Assembly: GCA_023428755.1 (NCBI GenBank)
Contig: JAEYWX010000005.1
Span: forward strand, 1-64,000
Length of the DNA stretch: 64,000 nt
DNA from: Bacteroidota bacterium
GTDB taxonomy: Bacteria; Bacteroidota; Bacteroidia; Chitinophagales; Chitinophagaceae
Direction of reading: 5' to 3'
The position numbers and the translations under genes are program-made. Shown here piece after piece: positions 35,392 through 45,397 of this stretch. Below the pieces are notes generated by a model. That model worked only from the letters and a program-made list of their open reading frames with translations. It was not told the origin of the DNA and made no database searches. Each line of letters starts with the position of its first letter. The first letter of the stretch is position 1.

Positions 35392-38300
35392 GTGCGTTTA
35401 AAGAGTTTAGAAATCAAGGGTTTTAAAAGTTTTGCCGATAAAACTGTGGTTAGTTTTGATGAGGGTGTAACCGGCATCATTGGCCCCAATGGCTGCGGCA
35501 AGAGTAATATTATTGACAGTATCCGCTGGGTAATTGGTGAGCAAAAGATCAGTCATCTCCGTAGTGAAAACCTCGAGAGCCTGGTGTTCAATGGTTCCAA
35601 AACAAGAAGCGCTTCGGGTTTGGCCGAGGTGAGCCTTACGTTTGAGAATACCCGTAACCTGCTGCCCACCGAATTCAGTACCGTAACCGTTACCCGTAAG
35701 TTTTACAAAAGTGGTGAAAGTGAATATCGGTTGAACGATGTGCAATGTCGTTTGAAGGATATTCAGAATCTTTTCCTCGATACCGGTGTAAGTACCGATA
35801 GCTATGCCATCATTGAGTTGGGTATGGTGGATGATATCATCAAGGATAAAGAGAACAGCCGTCGCCGGATGTTGGAACAGGCGGCCGGTATCACCATCTA
35901 CAAAACAAGAAAGAAAGAAGCGAAGAATAAACTGGATGCAACCGAACAGGATCTGGCACGTATTGAAGATCTGTTGTTTGAGATCAATAACCAGTTAAAA
36001 ACATTGGAGAACCAGGCCAAGAAAGCAGAGAAGTATTACGAGATCAAAAAAGATTATCGTGAAGTGAGTATTGAGCTGGCGAAAGCGGCACTGGAAGGTT
36101 TCAATCTTACCTGGAAAGATTTGAATGAGCAGCACGATGCTGAAGTAAATAAGAAAACAGAACTCGAAGCAAAGATCGCTACCGAAGAAGCGGCGATTGA
36201 GCAAGAGAAAGTTGGTTTTATTGAAAAGGAAAAAGAATTGCAAACCATGCAGCATGCGTTTAACGATATGCTGCAAACCCTGCGTTCGAAAGAAAACGAA
36301 AAGAATCTTGCACAGCAGCGTCTGCACTACCTGAAAGAAAAAGAAACAAGTCTGAACGACTTTTTACAAAAAGCAGGTGGACAATTAAAAGGAATTGAAG
36401 AAAGCATTGAATTTACCCAACTGCAAATTGAGGAGGAAGATGCAAAGCTGAATGATCTCGGTTCGCAACTGGATAGTTTACGCAGTGCTGTTGAAAGTAC
36501 ACGTAAAGTGTTTGATGAAAAGCGGAGTGGGATTGATGAGATCCGCAAGGAAAACCAGGCGATACAACGCAGCCAGTTTGAAGCGGAGAAGAATGTGGCT
36601 GTTGGTGAAACATCCGTTCAAAACTTACAACGTACCATCTTCCAGTTAAAAGAAGAGCAGGCAAACCGCAGACAGCAATTGCAACAGCTAGAAGAAGAAA
36701 AGCAGCAGAAAGAATATGAGCTGAATAACTGTCGTGAAGAATTGCAGCAGTTACAGGAGCAACATGCGTTTACCAAAGATCAGATCCTGCAAACACAGGA
36801 AGCACTCGAAGGTTTGCGTAACCAACTGGCTGATGAAAACAGGAAACTCGATTCAAAAAAGAACGAGCATGACCTGTTGAAGAGCCTGGTTGATTCAATG
36901 GAAGGCTATCCCGACAGTGTGAAGTTTTTACATAACAATCCTGATTGGAATGTGGAATCGCCCTTGTTGAGTGATGTGATCTATTGTAAGGAAGAATACA
37001 GAACAGCAGTGGAAAATCTGCTGGAGCAATACCTCAACTATTATGTAGTTGGGAATATGAGTGATGCGTTAAAAGCCGTTCACTTATTACATGCCAACCA
37101 AAAAGGAAAGGCGAACTTCTTCATGCTCGATCAGTTCAATGGTCAGCAGGTATTGAATGAGGTGCCGGCCGGAACCATCTCAGCATTGAGTGTGGTGGAA
37201 GTAGATGCTAAATACCAATCGCTCATCAACTACCTGTTAGGCCAGGTGGTGATTGCAGAAGATGAAAATAATTTACCCGCAGGTTTTGATGGTGTAGTAC
37301 TGGAGAAGAGCGGTAAATTCTTCAAAGGAAAATATGCATTGAGCGGTGGTAGTGTTGGTTTGTTTGAAGGAAAGAAACTCGGCCGTGCAAAAAATCTTGA
37401 ACGTTTACACGAAGAAATACTGGCACAGGAAACAGTAGTGCTGGATCTGAAGCATGCCATTCAAATGCGTCACAATGAAGTGATCGGGTTTAATGAGCAG
37501 TTGAAAGAAAATGCCATCAAGCAAACAGAAGCAGCCATCAATCAGTTGGTGAACCAGGTGTATGGTATCGACAACCGCATGGAGAACCTGCGTGGCATGG
37601 AAGCCAATGCAGTAAAGCGTTTGGAAGACCTGGAAATTCAACAGGAAGAAGTGTTGGAAAATCAACAGGTGTACCGTGATGAACTGGAGAAATACAATTC
37701 ACAGCTAGATGAACTGTCCGGTAAACTGGAAGTAATTGAGCAGGAGTTTGCAGCTGCTGAGCAACAATACAACGAAGCCAATCAATCGTACAACGATTAT
37801 AATTTAAATGTTACCCGTCAGCAAAGCCGTGTAACTGCGTTGAAACAGGAATTTGAATTCAAGCAGAATCAATTCCGTGATTTGCAATTGCAGATCACTA
37901 CCAATTCTGCAGCGTTGGAAGAAGCAGCGAACCAGATCAACGAAAGCGAAGTGATGTTGCTGGAAGCACAAGATGGTTTGGTAACACTGTTGCAGAACAA
38001 AGAAACCGAAGAACGCAAACTCAACGAAGCAGATCAGTACTATTACAACCTGCGGAATGCGTTGGGTGAAAAGGAAAGCGAACTGCGTCACAAACAAAAA
38101 GAGAAAGAGCAGGTTGATCATTTGCTCAACGAAATAAAAGATAAACTTACGGAACTCAAATTGCAGTTAAGCGGAACCAAAGAACGCTTATTGGTTGAGT
38201 TCAAAGTAAACCTGGAAGAAGTAATTGAAGAAGAACGCACAGGCAACGAACCATTGGAAGAATTACAAGCCAAGGTTGATCGTATGAAAAAGCGTTTGGA

Positions 38301-38910
38301 AAATCTTGGTGAAGTAAACCCGACAGCAATTGAAGCATTTGAAGAAATGCGCAAGCGGTATGAGTTTATTCTTGAGCAAAAGAATGATCTGGTAACTGCA
38401 AAGGAATCGCTGCTGCAAACCATCCAGGAAGTGGAAGCAACAGCCAACCAGCGTTTCCTCGAAACCTTTAACCAGGTACGTGAAAACTTCCAGAAAGTAT
38501 TTAAGGCATTGTTTACAGAAGAAGATACAGCCGACATGGTATTGGAAAATCCGGAGAACCTTGCAGAAACAGGTATCGATATTATTGCCAAGCCAAAAGG
38601 TAAACGCCCTAGCAGCATTTCACAATTGAGTGGTGGTGAGAAAACATTAACAGCAACAGCGATGTTGTTTGCGATCTATCTCATTAAACCTGCTCCGTTC
38701 TGTATTTTGGATGAGGTGGATGCGCCGTTGGATGATGCAAACGTTGGCAAGTTTACCAATATGATCCGCCAGTTCAGTAACAATTCACAGTTCATTATTG
38801 TAACGCATAACAAGCAAACAATGGGAGCGGTGGATGTGATCTATGGTGTTACCATGCAGGAAGCCGGTGTAAGTAAACTGGTGCCGGTAGATTTTAGGAA
38901 TTTGAATTAA
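35392..38910 (+). CDS. smc: chromosome segregation protein SMC
   Basis: SMC ATPase, 1172 aa, forming the condensin core that compacts and separates chromosomes. N-terminal IKGFKSFADKT and Walker A GPNGCGKSN (about 32-40); two long coiled coils (about 165-500 and 670-1000); hinge about 515-660 (GYPDSVKFL, PLLSDVIYC, GQVVIAEDE); signature LSGGEKTLTATAM and Walker B FCILDEVDAPLDDAN near the C-terminus. The GTG start gives the canonical MRLKSLEIKGFKSF. No scpA/scpB gene is in the window. It ends before a strong terminator. Confidence 0.97.
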   Translation: MRLKSLEIKGFKSFADKTVVSFDEGVTGIIGPNGCGKSNIIDSIRWVIGEQKISHLRSENLESLVFNGSKTRSASGLAEVSLTFENTRNLLPTEFSTVTVTRKFYKSGESEYRLNDVQCRLKDIQNLFLDTGVSTDSYAIIELGMVDDIIKDKENSRRRMLEQAAGITIYKTRKKEAKNKLDATEQDLARIEDLLFEINNQLKTLENQAKKAEKYYEIKKDYREVSIELAKAALEGFNLTWKDLNEQHDAEVNKKTELEAKIATEEAAIEQEKVGFIEKEKELQTMQHAFNDMLQTLRSKENEKNLAQQRLHYLKEKETSLNDFLQKAGGQLKGIEESIEFTQLQIEEEDAKLNDLGSQLDSLRSAVESTRKVFDEKRSGIDEIRKENQAIQRSQFEAEKNVAVGETSVQNLQRTIFQLKEEQANRRQQLQQLEEEKQQKEYELNNCREELQQLQEQHAFTKDQILQTQEALEGLRNQLADENRKLDSKKNEHDLLKSLVDSMEGYPDSVKFLHNNPDWNVESPLLSDVIYCKEEYRTAVENLLEQYLNYYVVGNMSDALKAVHLLHANQKGKANFFMLDQFNGQQVLNEVPAGTISALSVVEVDAKYQSLINYLLGQVVIAEDENNLPAGFDGVVLEKSGKFFKGKYALSGGSVGLFEGKKLGRAKNLERLHEEILAQETVVLDLKHAIQMRHNEVIGFNEQLKENAIKQTEAAINQLVNQVYGIDNRMENLRGMEANAVKRLEDLEIQQEEVLENQQVYRDELEKYNSQLDELSGKLEVIEQEFAAAEQQYNEANQSYNDYNLNVTRQQSRVTALKQEFEFKQNQFRDLQLQITTNSAALEEAANQINESEVMLLEAQDGLVTLLQNKETEERKLNEADQYYYNLRNALGEKESELRHKQKEKEQVDHLLNEIKDKLTELKLQLSGTKERLLVEFKVNLEEVIEEERTGNEPLEELQAKVDRMKKRLENLGEVNPTAIEAFEEMRKRYEFILEQKNDLVTAKESLLQTIQEVEATANQRFLETFNQVRENFQKVFKALFTEEDTADMVLENPENLAETGIDIIAKPKGKRPSSISQLSGGEKTLTATAMLFAIYLIKPAPFCILDEVDAPLDDANVGKFTNMIRQFSNNSQFIIVTHNKQTMGAVDVIYGVTMQEAGVSKLVPVDFRNLN

Positions 38911-38938
38911 CAACGGTTCGGGACGAATCCTGAGCGAA

Positions 38939-39141
38939 CCTGTCCCGCAAACAAGCGGGAGTCGAAGGAACAGCCTGAACCATCAATACTAAAAACGCCG
39001 AAGTAATTACTTCGGCGTTTTTTATTTGTGAACTTTTTTCAATGTTGAGGATTGATGTCTTTCCGACGTAGGAGGAATCTGTTTGACTTTTGTACATAGA
39101 TGAAGCAGATCCTTCGTGCCTCCCGCCGATTGCGGGACAGG
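38939..39141. repeat. inverted pair of REP-like units around the smc terminator
   Basis: 38939-38961 (CCTGTCCCGCAA, 4 nt, GCGGGA) and 39120-39141 (its reverse-complement form, 3-nt loop) are inverted copies. Each contains a short GC stem. A third section, 39064-39119 (GACGTAGGAGGAATCT ... AGATCCTTCGTGCC), is similar to the unit at 100-215. The layout resembles a BIME. Confidence 0.6.
38993..39020 (+). terminator. smc terminator
   Basis: Perfect 28-base palindrome with arms AAACGCCGAAGTAA and complement, then TTTATTTG, 83 bases after the smc stop. It may act in both directions for the convergent patatin gene. Confidence 0.8.
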
Positions 39142-39152
39142 TCGGGATGACA

Positions 39153-40232
39153 TCAATTATGTAACAGCAGCTTATCAACAATCTCATTCAGTTTCTCCGT
39201 ATGTTCAAACACATAACTCTCTCCGGCTTCTTTTAATAATTTCAGGTTTTTCTTTTTTACATTATCCATATCGGGTGAAGCAGTTTTTAAATCAGGTTCC
39301 AGGCGGTAATAATCTTTCTTGTCGGCCGGTTCCAACGTGTCCCACATTTTGCTGAGGTGATAATGCACGGTTTCGCTGTTGCCACTCATCATGATATCAA
39401 TGATCACCGGTAACCATTTGATCAAACCTGCATCACGTAAATGATCAAACTCATATCTCCGTTTGCTGCTGCCGGTGCCAATGCTGATGAGCAGCATATC
39501 TTTTGCTGAAGGTTTGTCTGGCTTTGGTTTGCTGAAGTTACCTGCCAATACATTTTGTTTGCTGAAATGCAAACTTCTTGCTTCACTATACGCACACAAG
39601 GCGGGATTGTTTACAAACACACCACCATCGATCAGGTATTGCGGAGCTTCACTCAAACTGTAGATCATCGCCGGTTCAAAATAAGTAGGTGCTGCACTGG
39701 TAGCTCGGGCAATATGCTTCACTTTAAAATCACGCACCTGTCCTTCAATGCGTCTTGTATCGGCACTGTTAAAGAAAGCAGCTTTGCGTTCGTAAAAATT
39801 ATAGGCGGTGATGAGACAGGGTTTAATTAATTGACTCAACAAGGTCTCACCAAGGTAACTGTGTAGTAATTCTTCCAGGTTGTCAACTGGAAAACCTTCG
39901 TTCCAGAGGTTGAAATTTTTAAACTGCTGCCAGAAATTTTTATTAAAAATTTTATTGCCGTGTTGCATGTAAAGTTGCACAGCATCGGCTGCAGAAAATT
40001 TTGCTTTCCCTTCATTCGCTTCATCAGGCATTAAATAAATACTGGTAAGGATACCGCCGGTGCTGGTACCTGCAATCAAATCAAAATACTCACCAATTTT
40101 TGCTTCTTTATTTCCTGTAACAGCCCGTATGCGTGTTTCGAGATACTGAACAATTGTTCCGGGAATAATGCCGCGGATACCACCGCCATCAATACTCAGA
40201 ATTCTTACTTTGGAAGTTTGTTGGTTGCTCAT
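39153..40232 (-). CDS. patatin-like phospholipase
   Basis: Patatin-family lipid acyl hydrolase (359 aa). The oxyanion hole is DGGGIRGIIPG (15-25). The nucleophile Ser is in GTSTGGIL (about 55-62) and the catalytic Asp in DGGVFVNNPA (about 195-204). No signal peptide is present, so it is cytosolic or membrane-associated. Related bacterial patatins act as phospholipases in lipid turnover, and some in CD-NTase defence systems; no cyclase gene is nearby, so I favour housekeeping. It is convergent with smc. Confidence 0.92.
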   Translation of the reverse strand: MSNQQTSKVRILSIDGGGIRGIIPGTIVQYLETRIRAVTGNKEAKIGEYFDLIAGTSTGGILTSIYLMPDEANEGKAKFSAADAVQLYMQHGNKIFNKNFWQQFKNFNLWNEGFPVDNLEELLHSYLGETLLSQLIKPCLITAYNFYERKAAFFNSADTRRIEGQVRDFKVKHIARATSAAPTYFEPAMIYSLSEAPQYLIDGGVFVNNPALCAYSEARSLHFSKQNVLAGNFSKPKPDKPSAKDMLLISIGTGSSKRRYEFDHLRDAGLIKWLPVIIDIMMSGNSETVHYHLSKMWDTLEPADKKDYYRLEPDLKTASPDMDNVKKKNLKLLKEAGESYVFEHTEKLNEIVDKLLLHN

Positions 40233-40383
40233 GGTTAGGTTTGTTTGCAGAAAAGTACAAACATCGGTCTGAAAATAAAATACCTCATTCCGGTGTATTT
40301 CTTCTTCGTGTATTTACGGAAATACAGCCGAAGCGTTGTTTATATGGGTTATTCGTTCGATATTCGGCATCTAAACCAACTGC

Positions 40384-40857
40384 ATGGAACGAATTGGATT
40401 ATTTCCCGGAACATTTGATCCTATTACGGTAGGTCATCTGGATATCATTTACCGTTCACTCGATCTGTTTGATAAACTGTATATCGGTATTGGCCGAAAT
40501 GCAGGGAAAGTGCCTATGTTCAGCGAAGAGCAACGGGTATCGTGGATCAACGAAATTTTTAAAGATGAACCACGGGTGGATTCTGTTGTGTATGATGGAT
40601 TAACGGTTGATTGCTGCAAACGCATCCATGCAAAATTTATTCTGCGTGGCATCCGTTATGTAAACGATTTTGAATACGAGAAAGCTATTGCTGATATGAA
40701 CCGCAGTCTCGATCATGATATTGAAACAATCTTTCTTACGTGCTTACCTCAATACACATCAGTGGCCTCAACGTTGGTACGTGATGTAATACGGAACGGG
40801 GGAGATGCATCTCCGTTTTTACCTGATGTAGTGAATAACAGTGTTTCAAAAAAATAG
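40384..40857 (+). CDS. coaD: phosphopantetheine adenylyltransferase
   Basis: CoaD, 157 aa (usual about 160), transfers AMP to 4'-phosphopantetheine in CoA synthesis. The nucleotidyltransferase motif GTFDPITVGHLDII is at 8-21 (His for catalysis), with RGIRYVNDFEYE in the middle and STLVRDVI near the C-terminus (the S/T-x-x-R-x-x motif). The start at 40384 gives MERIGLFPGTFDP. A hotdog thioesterase gene follows 20 bases later, possibly co-transcribed. Confidence 0.96.
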   Translation: MERIGLFPGTFDPITVGHLDIIYRSLDLFDKLYIGIGRNAGKVPMFSEEQRVSWINEIFKDEPRVDSVVYDGLTVDCCKRIHAKFILRGIRYVNDFEYEKAIADMNRSLDHDIETIFLTCLPQYTSVASTLVRDVIRNGGDASPFLPDVVNNSVSKK

Positions 40858-40877
40858 AAACGGTAATTGCAACTTGT

Positions 40878-41312
40878 ATGAAGATCATCTGGTTCAAAAA
40901 GGAATTGTCGCTTGCTGATTTTGCATCTATGGGCAAACAAACCATTGGTGAGTTGCTCGATATTCGCTTTACAGAAGTAGGGGCAGATTTTTTGAAAGCC
41001 ACGATGCCGGTTGATCATCGCACACATCAACCCTATGGTTTATTGCATGGTGGCGCCAGTTGTGTATTGGCCGAAACATTGGGCAGTGTAGCATCCGCCA
41101 AAGTAATTGATCCTGAAAAATTTATTTGTGTGGGCATTGAGATCAATGCCAATCATATCCGTTCTGTTCGCAGCGGATTGGTTACAGGTATTACAACTCC
41201 CATTCACATTGGTGCCAGCACACATGTGTGGGATATTAAAATTTACGATGAACGGGAGAAGCTGATCTGCATCAGCCGTTTAACTGTCGCCATTCTTAAA
41301 AAAATACAGTAA
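40878..41312 (+). CDS. hotdog-fold acyl-CoA thioesterase (PaaI/MenI type)
   Basis: Small thioesterase (144 aa) with the single-hotdog core. It has HRTHQPYGLLHGGASCVLAE (about 51-70), the HGG stretch that binds the thioester, and the catalytic-region Glu in AETLGS. It could be the menaquinone-pathway DHNA-CoA thioesterase (MenI) or a general PaaI-type enzyme; the two are hard to tell apart by sequence. It follows coaD closely, so coupled CoA metabolism is plausible. Confidence 0.85.
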   Translation: MKIIWFKKELSLADFASMGKQTIGELLDIRFTEVGADFLKATMPVDHRTHQPYGLLHGGASCVLAETLGSVASAKVIDPEKFICVGIEINANHIRSVRSGLVTGITTPIHIGASTHVWDIKIYDEREKLICISRLTVAILKKIQ

Positions 41313-41415
41313 TCGTTTTTATTTTACGGTTTTTTTCAACAGGCAGAAAGATCGTATAACGGGTGAAATTATTTGTGTTGTACCTTTCTGTAGTATTCAC
41401 ACTTAACAGTCGATT

Positions 41416-43989
41416 ATGAATTGGCATCATCTGGAAGCATCGGAAGTAATGGAAGTAACCGGTTCATCGCCTGATGGATTGAAGAATGAAACAGCCCAAT
41501 TAAAACTGGCGGAGTATGGTCCCAACGAACTGCTGGTAAAAAAGAAAAAACCAGCTTGGGTATTGTTCCTTCATCAGTTTAAAGATTTTATGATCCTTGT
41601 ACTGATCGTAGCAGCTGTTATTGCCGGTTTTGCAGGCGACCTTACCGATACCATTATTATCATGGTGATTGTACTGCTCAATGCGGTGGTTGGTTTTGTG
41701 CAGGAATACCGTGCTGAAAAAGCAATGGAAGCGTTGAAGAAAATTGCAGCGTTTCAGGCACAGGTTCTGCGGAATGGAAAGACTGTTACACTTCCTGCAG
41801 CTGATTTGGTGCCGGGTGATCTGGTGTTATTGGAAGCAGGCAATGTGGTGCCTGCCGATCTGCGTTTCATTGAAACCTTCAGTTTAAAAATTGATGAATC
41901 GGCTTTAACCGGTGAATCAGTGCCTGCTGAAAAAACCGAACACCGGATGAAAGAAGTGGATCTGTCGCTCGGCGACCGACTGAACATGGGTTTCAAAAGT
42001 ACATTGGTTACAAATGGTCGTGCAAAAGGAATTGTAATTGCCACCGGTATGCAAACAGAGATCGGTTTAATTGCACGTATGTTACAGGAAGATGAGTCAG
42101 CAACACCTTTGCAAAAACGTATGGCCGATTTTGGCCGCAAGCTTTCCTACATCATTCTCTTTATTTGTTTACTGTTGTTTGGCATAGGATTGTTGCGTGG
42201 CGAAGAACCGTTGAACATGCTGCTCATTTCCATTTCATTGGCAGTGGCAGCTATTCCGGAAGCATTACCAGCGTTAATTACCATTGCATTGGCATTGGGT
42301 GCAAAACGGTTGGTAAAAGTAAATGCACTCATTCGAAAATTACCTGCTGTAGAAACTCTGGGATCGGTAACGTATATCTGTTCCGATAAAACAGGTACAC
42401 TCACACAAAACAAAATGAAAGTGGTGCAGGTGCATGGCGATGAACAGCAAAGCATGCAACTGGAAAATATGAGTATGCTTGAAATTGCAATGGCATTGAA
42501 TCATGATGTAAAGCAGGCAGAAGATGGTACCATGGTGGGCGATCCAACTGAAATTGCGTTGGTGGATTATTTTATTGCACAGCATCCTTCGCAACCACTT
42601 CAACAGGTAATGGAAAAGTTGCCACGTGTTGCTGAATTACCATTTGATTCAGACAGAAAATGTATGACGACTGTTCATCGTTTTCAACAACAGTTTCTGG
42701 TAATTTCAAAAGGTGCGGTTGAATCAATTACATCGGCACTTCAATCCAATACAGATACCACTTCTATTTTAAATGAAGCTGATCAATGGTCGGGCGATGG
42801 CATTCGTGTAATTGCGTATGCATTTAAAATGGTAGATACATTACCTGAGCCATTTACGTATGAATCGGTTGAAACCGATTTGACGTTTGCCGGGTTGGCT
42901 GGTATGATCGATCCGCCTCGGGAAGAAGCAAAACTGGCGATTCAGGAATGTAAAGCTGCCGGTATTCATGTGGTGATGATTACGGGTGATCATCCTGCAA
43001 CTGCATCGGCTATTGCAAAACAGATCGGCATTCTTTCAAAGAACGACCTGGTAATGACGGGGAAGGAATTAAAAGCCATTGCTGCCGACGAATTTGATGA
43101 GCAGGTAGAAAAGATCCGTGTGTATGCTCGTGTATCACCGGAACAAAAACTGAATATTGTAAAAGCATTGCAACGCAAAAATCATTTTGTTTCCATGACA
43201 GGTGATGGTGTAAACGATGCGCCATCGCTCAAAGCTTCCAATATTGGTGTAGCCATGGGTATTAACGGAACTGATGTAAGTAAAGAAGCATCGCACATGA
43301 TCTTGCTCGATGATAATTTTGCAACCATTGTAAAAGCGGTGAAAGAGGGCCGGCGTATTTATGATAATATCCGCAAGTTTGTAAAATACATCATGACCTG
43401 CAACGGAGCAGAAATATGGACACTGTTTCTTGCACCATTGATCGGATTGCCTATTCCCTTATTGCCCATTCATATTTTGTGGATCAATCTGGTAACAGAT
43501 GGTTTGCCCGGGTTGGCATTGGCAAGTGAAAAAGAAGAAGCGGATATAATGAGTCGTCCGCCACGTAAAACAAATGAAAGTTTATTTGCTGATGGAATTG
43601 GTTACCATATCCTGTGGGTGGGACTACTCATGGCCGGTGTTACATTAGGCATACAGGCATGGTCCATCAGCCACAGCGGTTCACATTGGCAAACAATGGT
43701 GTTTACTGTGTTATCACTGGCACAATTAGGACATGTACTGGCAATAAGAAGCGACCGACAGTTTTTATACAAACAAGGATTGTTCAGCAATTTACAGTTG
43801 CTGGGTGCGGTGCTGTTAACATTCGTGTTGCAGTTGGGAGTTATCTATTTACCATTCGCCAATAAAATATTTAAAACACAACCGCTTTCGTTGAATGAGT
43901 TGTTGATCTGCATCGGCGTATCAGCTATTGTGTTTCATGCAGTAGAGTTTGAGAAATTCATTAAACAACGGCTGAAGAAAAAGCAATGA
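41416..43989 (+). CDS. P2A-type cation-transporting ATPase, probably Ca2+
   Basis: Membrane ATPase (857 aa). The actuator TGES is in ESALTGESVPAE (about 154-165). The phosphorylated Asp is in CSDKTGTLTQNK. Nucleotide and hinge motifs are MITGDHPATA and MTGDGVNDAPS. About 10 transmembrane helices. M4 has IPEALPALI and M6 has NLVTDGLPGLAL, the Asn and Asp positions that bind Ca2+ in SERCA, so export of Ca2+ is likely. No regulator is adjacent. It ends before two hairpins. Confidence 0.92.
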   Translation: MNWHHLEASEVMEVTGSSPDGLKNETAQLKLAEYGPNELLVKKKKPAWVLFLHQFKDFMILVLIVAAVIAGFAGDLTDTIIIMVIVLLNAVVGFVQEYRAEKAMEALKKIAAFQAQVLRNGKTVTLPAADLVPGDLVLLEAGNVVPADLRFIETFSLKIDESALTGESVPAEKTEHRMKEVDLSLGDRLNMGFKSTLVTNGRAKGIVIATGMQTEIGLIARMLQEDESATPLQKRMADFGRKLSYIILFICLLLFGIGLLRGEEPLNMLLISISLAVAAIPEALPALITIALALGAKRLVKVNALIRKLPAVETLGSVTYICSDKTGTLTQNKMKVVQVHGDEQQSMQLENMSMLEIAMALNHDVKQAEDGTMVGDPTEIALVDYFIAQHPSQPLQQVMEKLPRVAELPFDSDRKCMTTVHRFQQQFLVISKGAVESITSALQSNTDTTSILNEADQWSGDGIRVIAYAFKMVDTLPEPFTYESVETDLTFAGLAGMIDPPREEAKLAIQECKAAGIHVVMITGDHPATASAIAKQIGILSKNDLVMTGKELKAIAADEFDEQVEKIRVYARVSPEQKLNIVKALQRKNHFVSMTGDGVNDAPSLKASNIGVAMGINGTDVSKEASHMILLDDNFATIVKAVKEGRRIYDNIRKFVKYIMTCNGAEIWTLFLAPLIGLPIPLLPIHILWINLVTDGLPGLALASEKEEADIMSRPPRKTNESLFADGIGYHILWVGLLMAGVTLGIQAWSISHSGSHWQTMVFTVLSLAQLGHVLAIRSDRQFLYKQGLFSNLQLLGAVLLTFVLQLGVIYLPFANKIFKTQPLSLNELLICIGVSAIVFHAVEFEKFIKQRLKKKQ

Positions 43990-44006
43990 CGATCTTTTTC
44001 AATTAA

Positions 44007-44026
44007 CCCCGGTTTTCAAACCGGGG
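44007..44026 (+). terminator. hairpin after the P-type ATPase gene
   Basis: CCCCGGTT-4 nt-AACCGGGG, 17 bases after the stop. There is no clear T-run, so it may be a REP-like hairpin instead. Confidence 0.5.
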
Positions 44027-44087
44027 ATGAGGACGCCGAACGCTTGGGGCTTTAGCCATGATACTACATTCAGCATACTAAAAAAGA

Positions 44088-44112
44088 AAGCCCTTGCAAA
44101 TTGCAGGGGCTT
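44088..44112. terminator. bidirectional intrinsic terminator
   Basis: 11-bp stem with one G-U pair (AAGCCCTTGCA / TGCAGGGGCTT, 3-nt loop), with T-runs on both sides (TTTTCCTTTTT on plus, TCTTTTTT on minus). It serves the ATPase gene and the CBM48 gene. Confidence 0.8.
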
Positions 44113-44226
44113 CGTTTTCCTTTTTATAAATGATTTGTTTACGTAGGGGCATGCCTGTAACAGTACAGTGTTTCGGTTGTTGAAAAACTGCCGGTAAAAG
44201 GCAATCGTTGAAAAAGGGGAAACTAA

Positions 44227-44517
44227 TTACAGCACAATTACACTGTTGCTGCCGCCAAAGGCGTTTGGTTGTTCTTCATCGGCTTCGGGCTCATTCACCC
44301 AATCAGTAGCGTTCACTAAATATTTGAACTCGTGTTTGCTTTCTTTAGGTAGGTTTACTTCGGCACTGAATGTTCCATCTTTTTTCTTGCTCATAATAAT
44401 GGAATTCTGCCAATCGCTGTTAAGACCCAGGATCTCGATTGTTTCAGCATCTTCAACTTTGAAAGAGAATTTCACTTTACAGTAATCCTTTGTCTTGAAG
44501 TAAGTTTTTTGTACCAT
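44227..44517 (-). CDS. stand-alone CBM48 (glycogen-binding) protein
   Basis: Small cytoplasmic protein (96 aa) consisting almost only of an isoamylase-N/CBM48 fold: KVKFSFKVEDAETIEILGLN, SDWQNS, FSAEVNLPKESKHEFKYLVN and WVNEPEADEEQPNAFG. Such stand-alone modules resemble the glycogen-binding part of AMPK. It may regulate or anchor glycogen enzymes; none lie nearby. No signal peptide. Single gene. Confidence 0.82.
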   Translation of the reverse strand: MVQKTYFKTKDYCKVKFSFKVEDAETIEILGLNSDWQNSIIMSKKKDGTFSAEVNLPKESKHEFKYLVNATDWVNEPEADEEQPNAFGGSNSVIVL

Positions 44518-44706
44518 TTTTCTTTGTTTAAGGTTTTAAGTGACTTGTCGAAACATCCGGCATTTTTCAGTTAAGCAGTTTGGTGCAGATGTTGACATGG
44601 AATAAATATTCCCGCTCTTTATACCTGAAATGAAAAAAGGTAACCCCTTAAAATGCTTGTACGGACTGCATCTTATTCACAACTAACAGCTGTTATGTGT
44701 ATAAAC

Positions 44707-45225
44707 TCAGCGGAGTAATTTATTTTTTGCAGTTTCTTCCCGTATCATTTCCGGGTAGCCCATTTTACGAATGAGTGCATTCAGCGCCATGGCAATCCGT
44801 TTGGTACGTGTAGCATCGGTTTTTGCACTTTCAATCCATTTGCTGAAATAATTGCGATGCCCTCCTGTGAGCGATTGAAAAAATTGCAGCGCCTCGGGTT
44901 CATCTTCCAGGCAGGCCATGAAATCAGCCGCTATTTCATACGCTTTTGGTTGCAATGCCAGTTGTACGTTCAATGTATCGCCTGCTGTTTTGCGAATGGC
45001 TTTACGGATATCTGTTTTCAACGGCATAATAAATTCGCCATCACCCATGGGTAATAAACTGATGCCATCAAAAGCCCATGCATCCAGTTTGCCTTTTACA
45101 CGATAGGATTTTTTACAACCGGGATTTATTTTTTCAGCAACAGCAGCCGGGATAGCGATGTAGGTCCATCCTGTTTTTTCGCCCATGCGTTTGTATTTCT
45201 GTATAACTGCATCAAACCTGATCAT
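44707..45225 (-). CDS. YdeI/OmdA-like protein with DUF1905 domain
   Basis: 172 aa: an N-terminal DUF1905 domain (to about 95; GWTYIAIPAAVAEKI, RVKGKLDAWAF, PMGDGEFIMPLK) and a C-terminal YdeI/OmpD-associated helical region (FFQSLTGGHRNYFSKWIESA, RTKRIAMALNAL). YdeI-type proteins are tied to antimicrobial peptide and bacteriocin resistance, but the mechanism is unknown. The start MIRFDAVIQ at 45225 is preferred over an upstream ATG that would add 16 hydrophobic residues. Confidence 0.85.
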   Translation of the reverse strand: MIRFDAVIQKYKRMGEKTGWTYIAIPAAVAEKINPGCKKSYRVKGKLDAWAFDGISLLPMGDGEFIMPLKTDIRKAIRKTAGDTLNVQLALQPKAYEIAADFMACLEDEPEALQFFQSLTGGHRNYFSKWIESAKTDATRTKRIAMALNALIRKMGYPEMIREETAKNKLLR

Positions 45226-45397
45226 GAAAACGAACTTAAACAGAAATTCAGAAATCAGGAAAGTAATACACATAATTTTCTGCTGGCATGGTTCTTGTTT
45301 TTCTTCTCCCGGATTTCGTTAACGAATACAGCAACCCATCTTTCCTTCATTGTACCGTTGTGTACATTCTTCCTGTAACGAACGTACTTATCATGTA

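Noticed and set aside
38914..38961. tRNA-like stretch after smc
   Set aside because: It contains GTTCGGGACGAATCC but no cloverleaf could be drawn; it belongs to the REP-like repeats.
39153..40232. Patatin as an effector of a CBASS-type defence system
   Set aside because: No CD-NTase or accessory gene lies nearby; smc and coaD are the neighbours.
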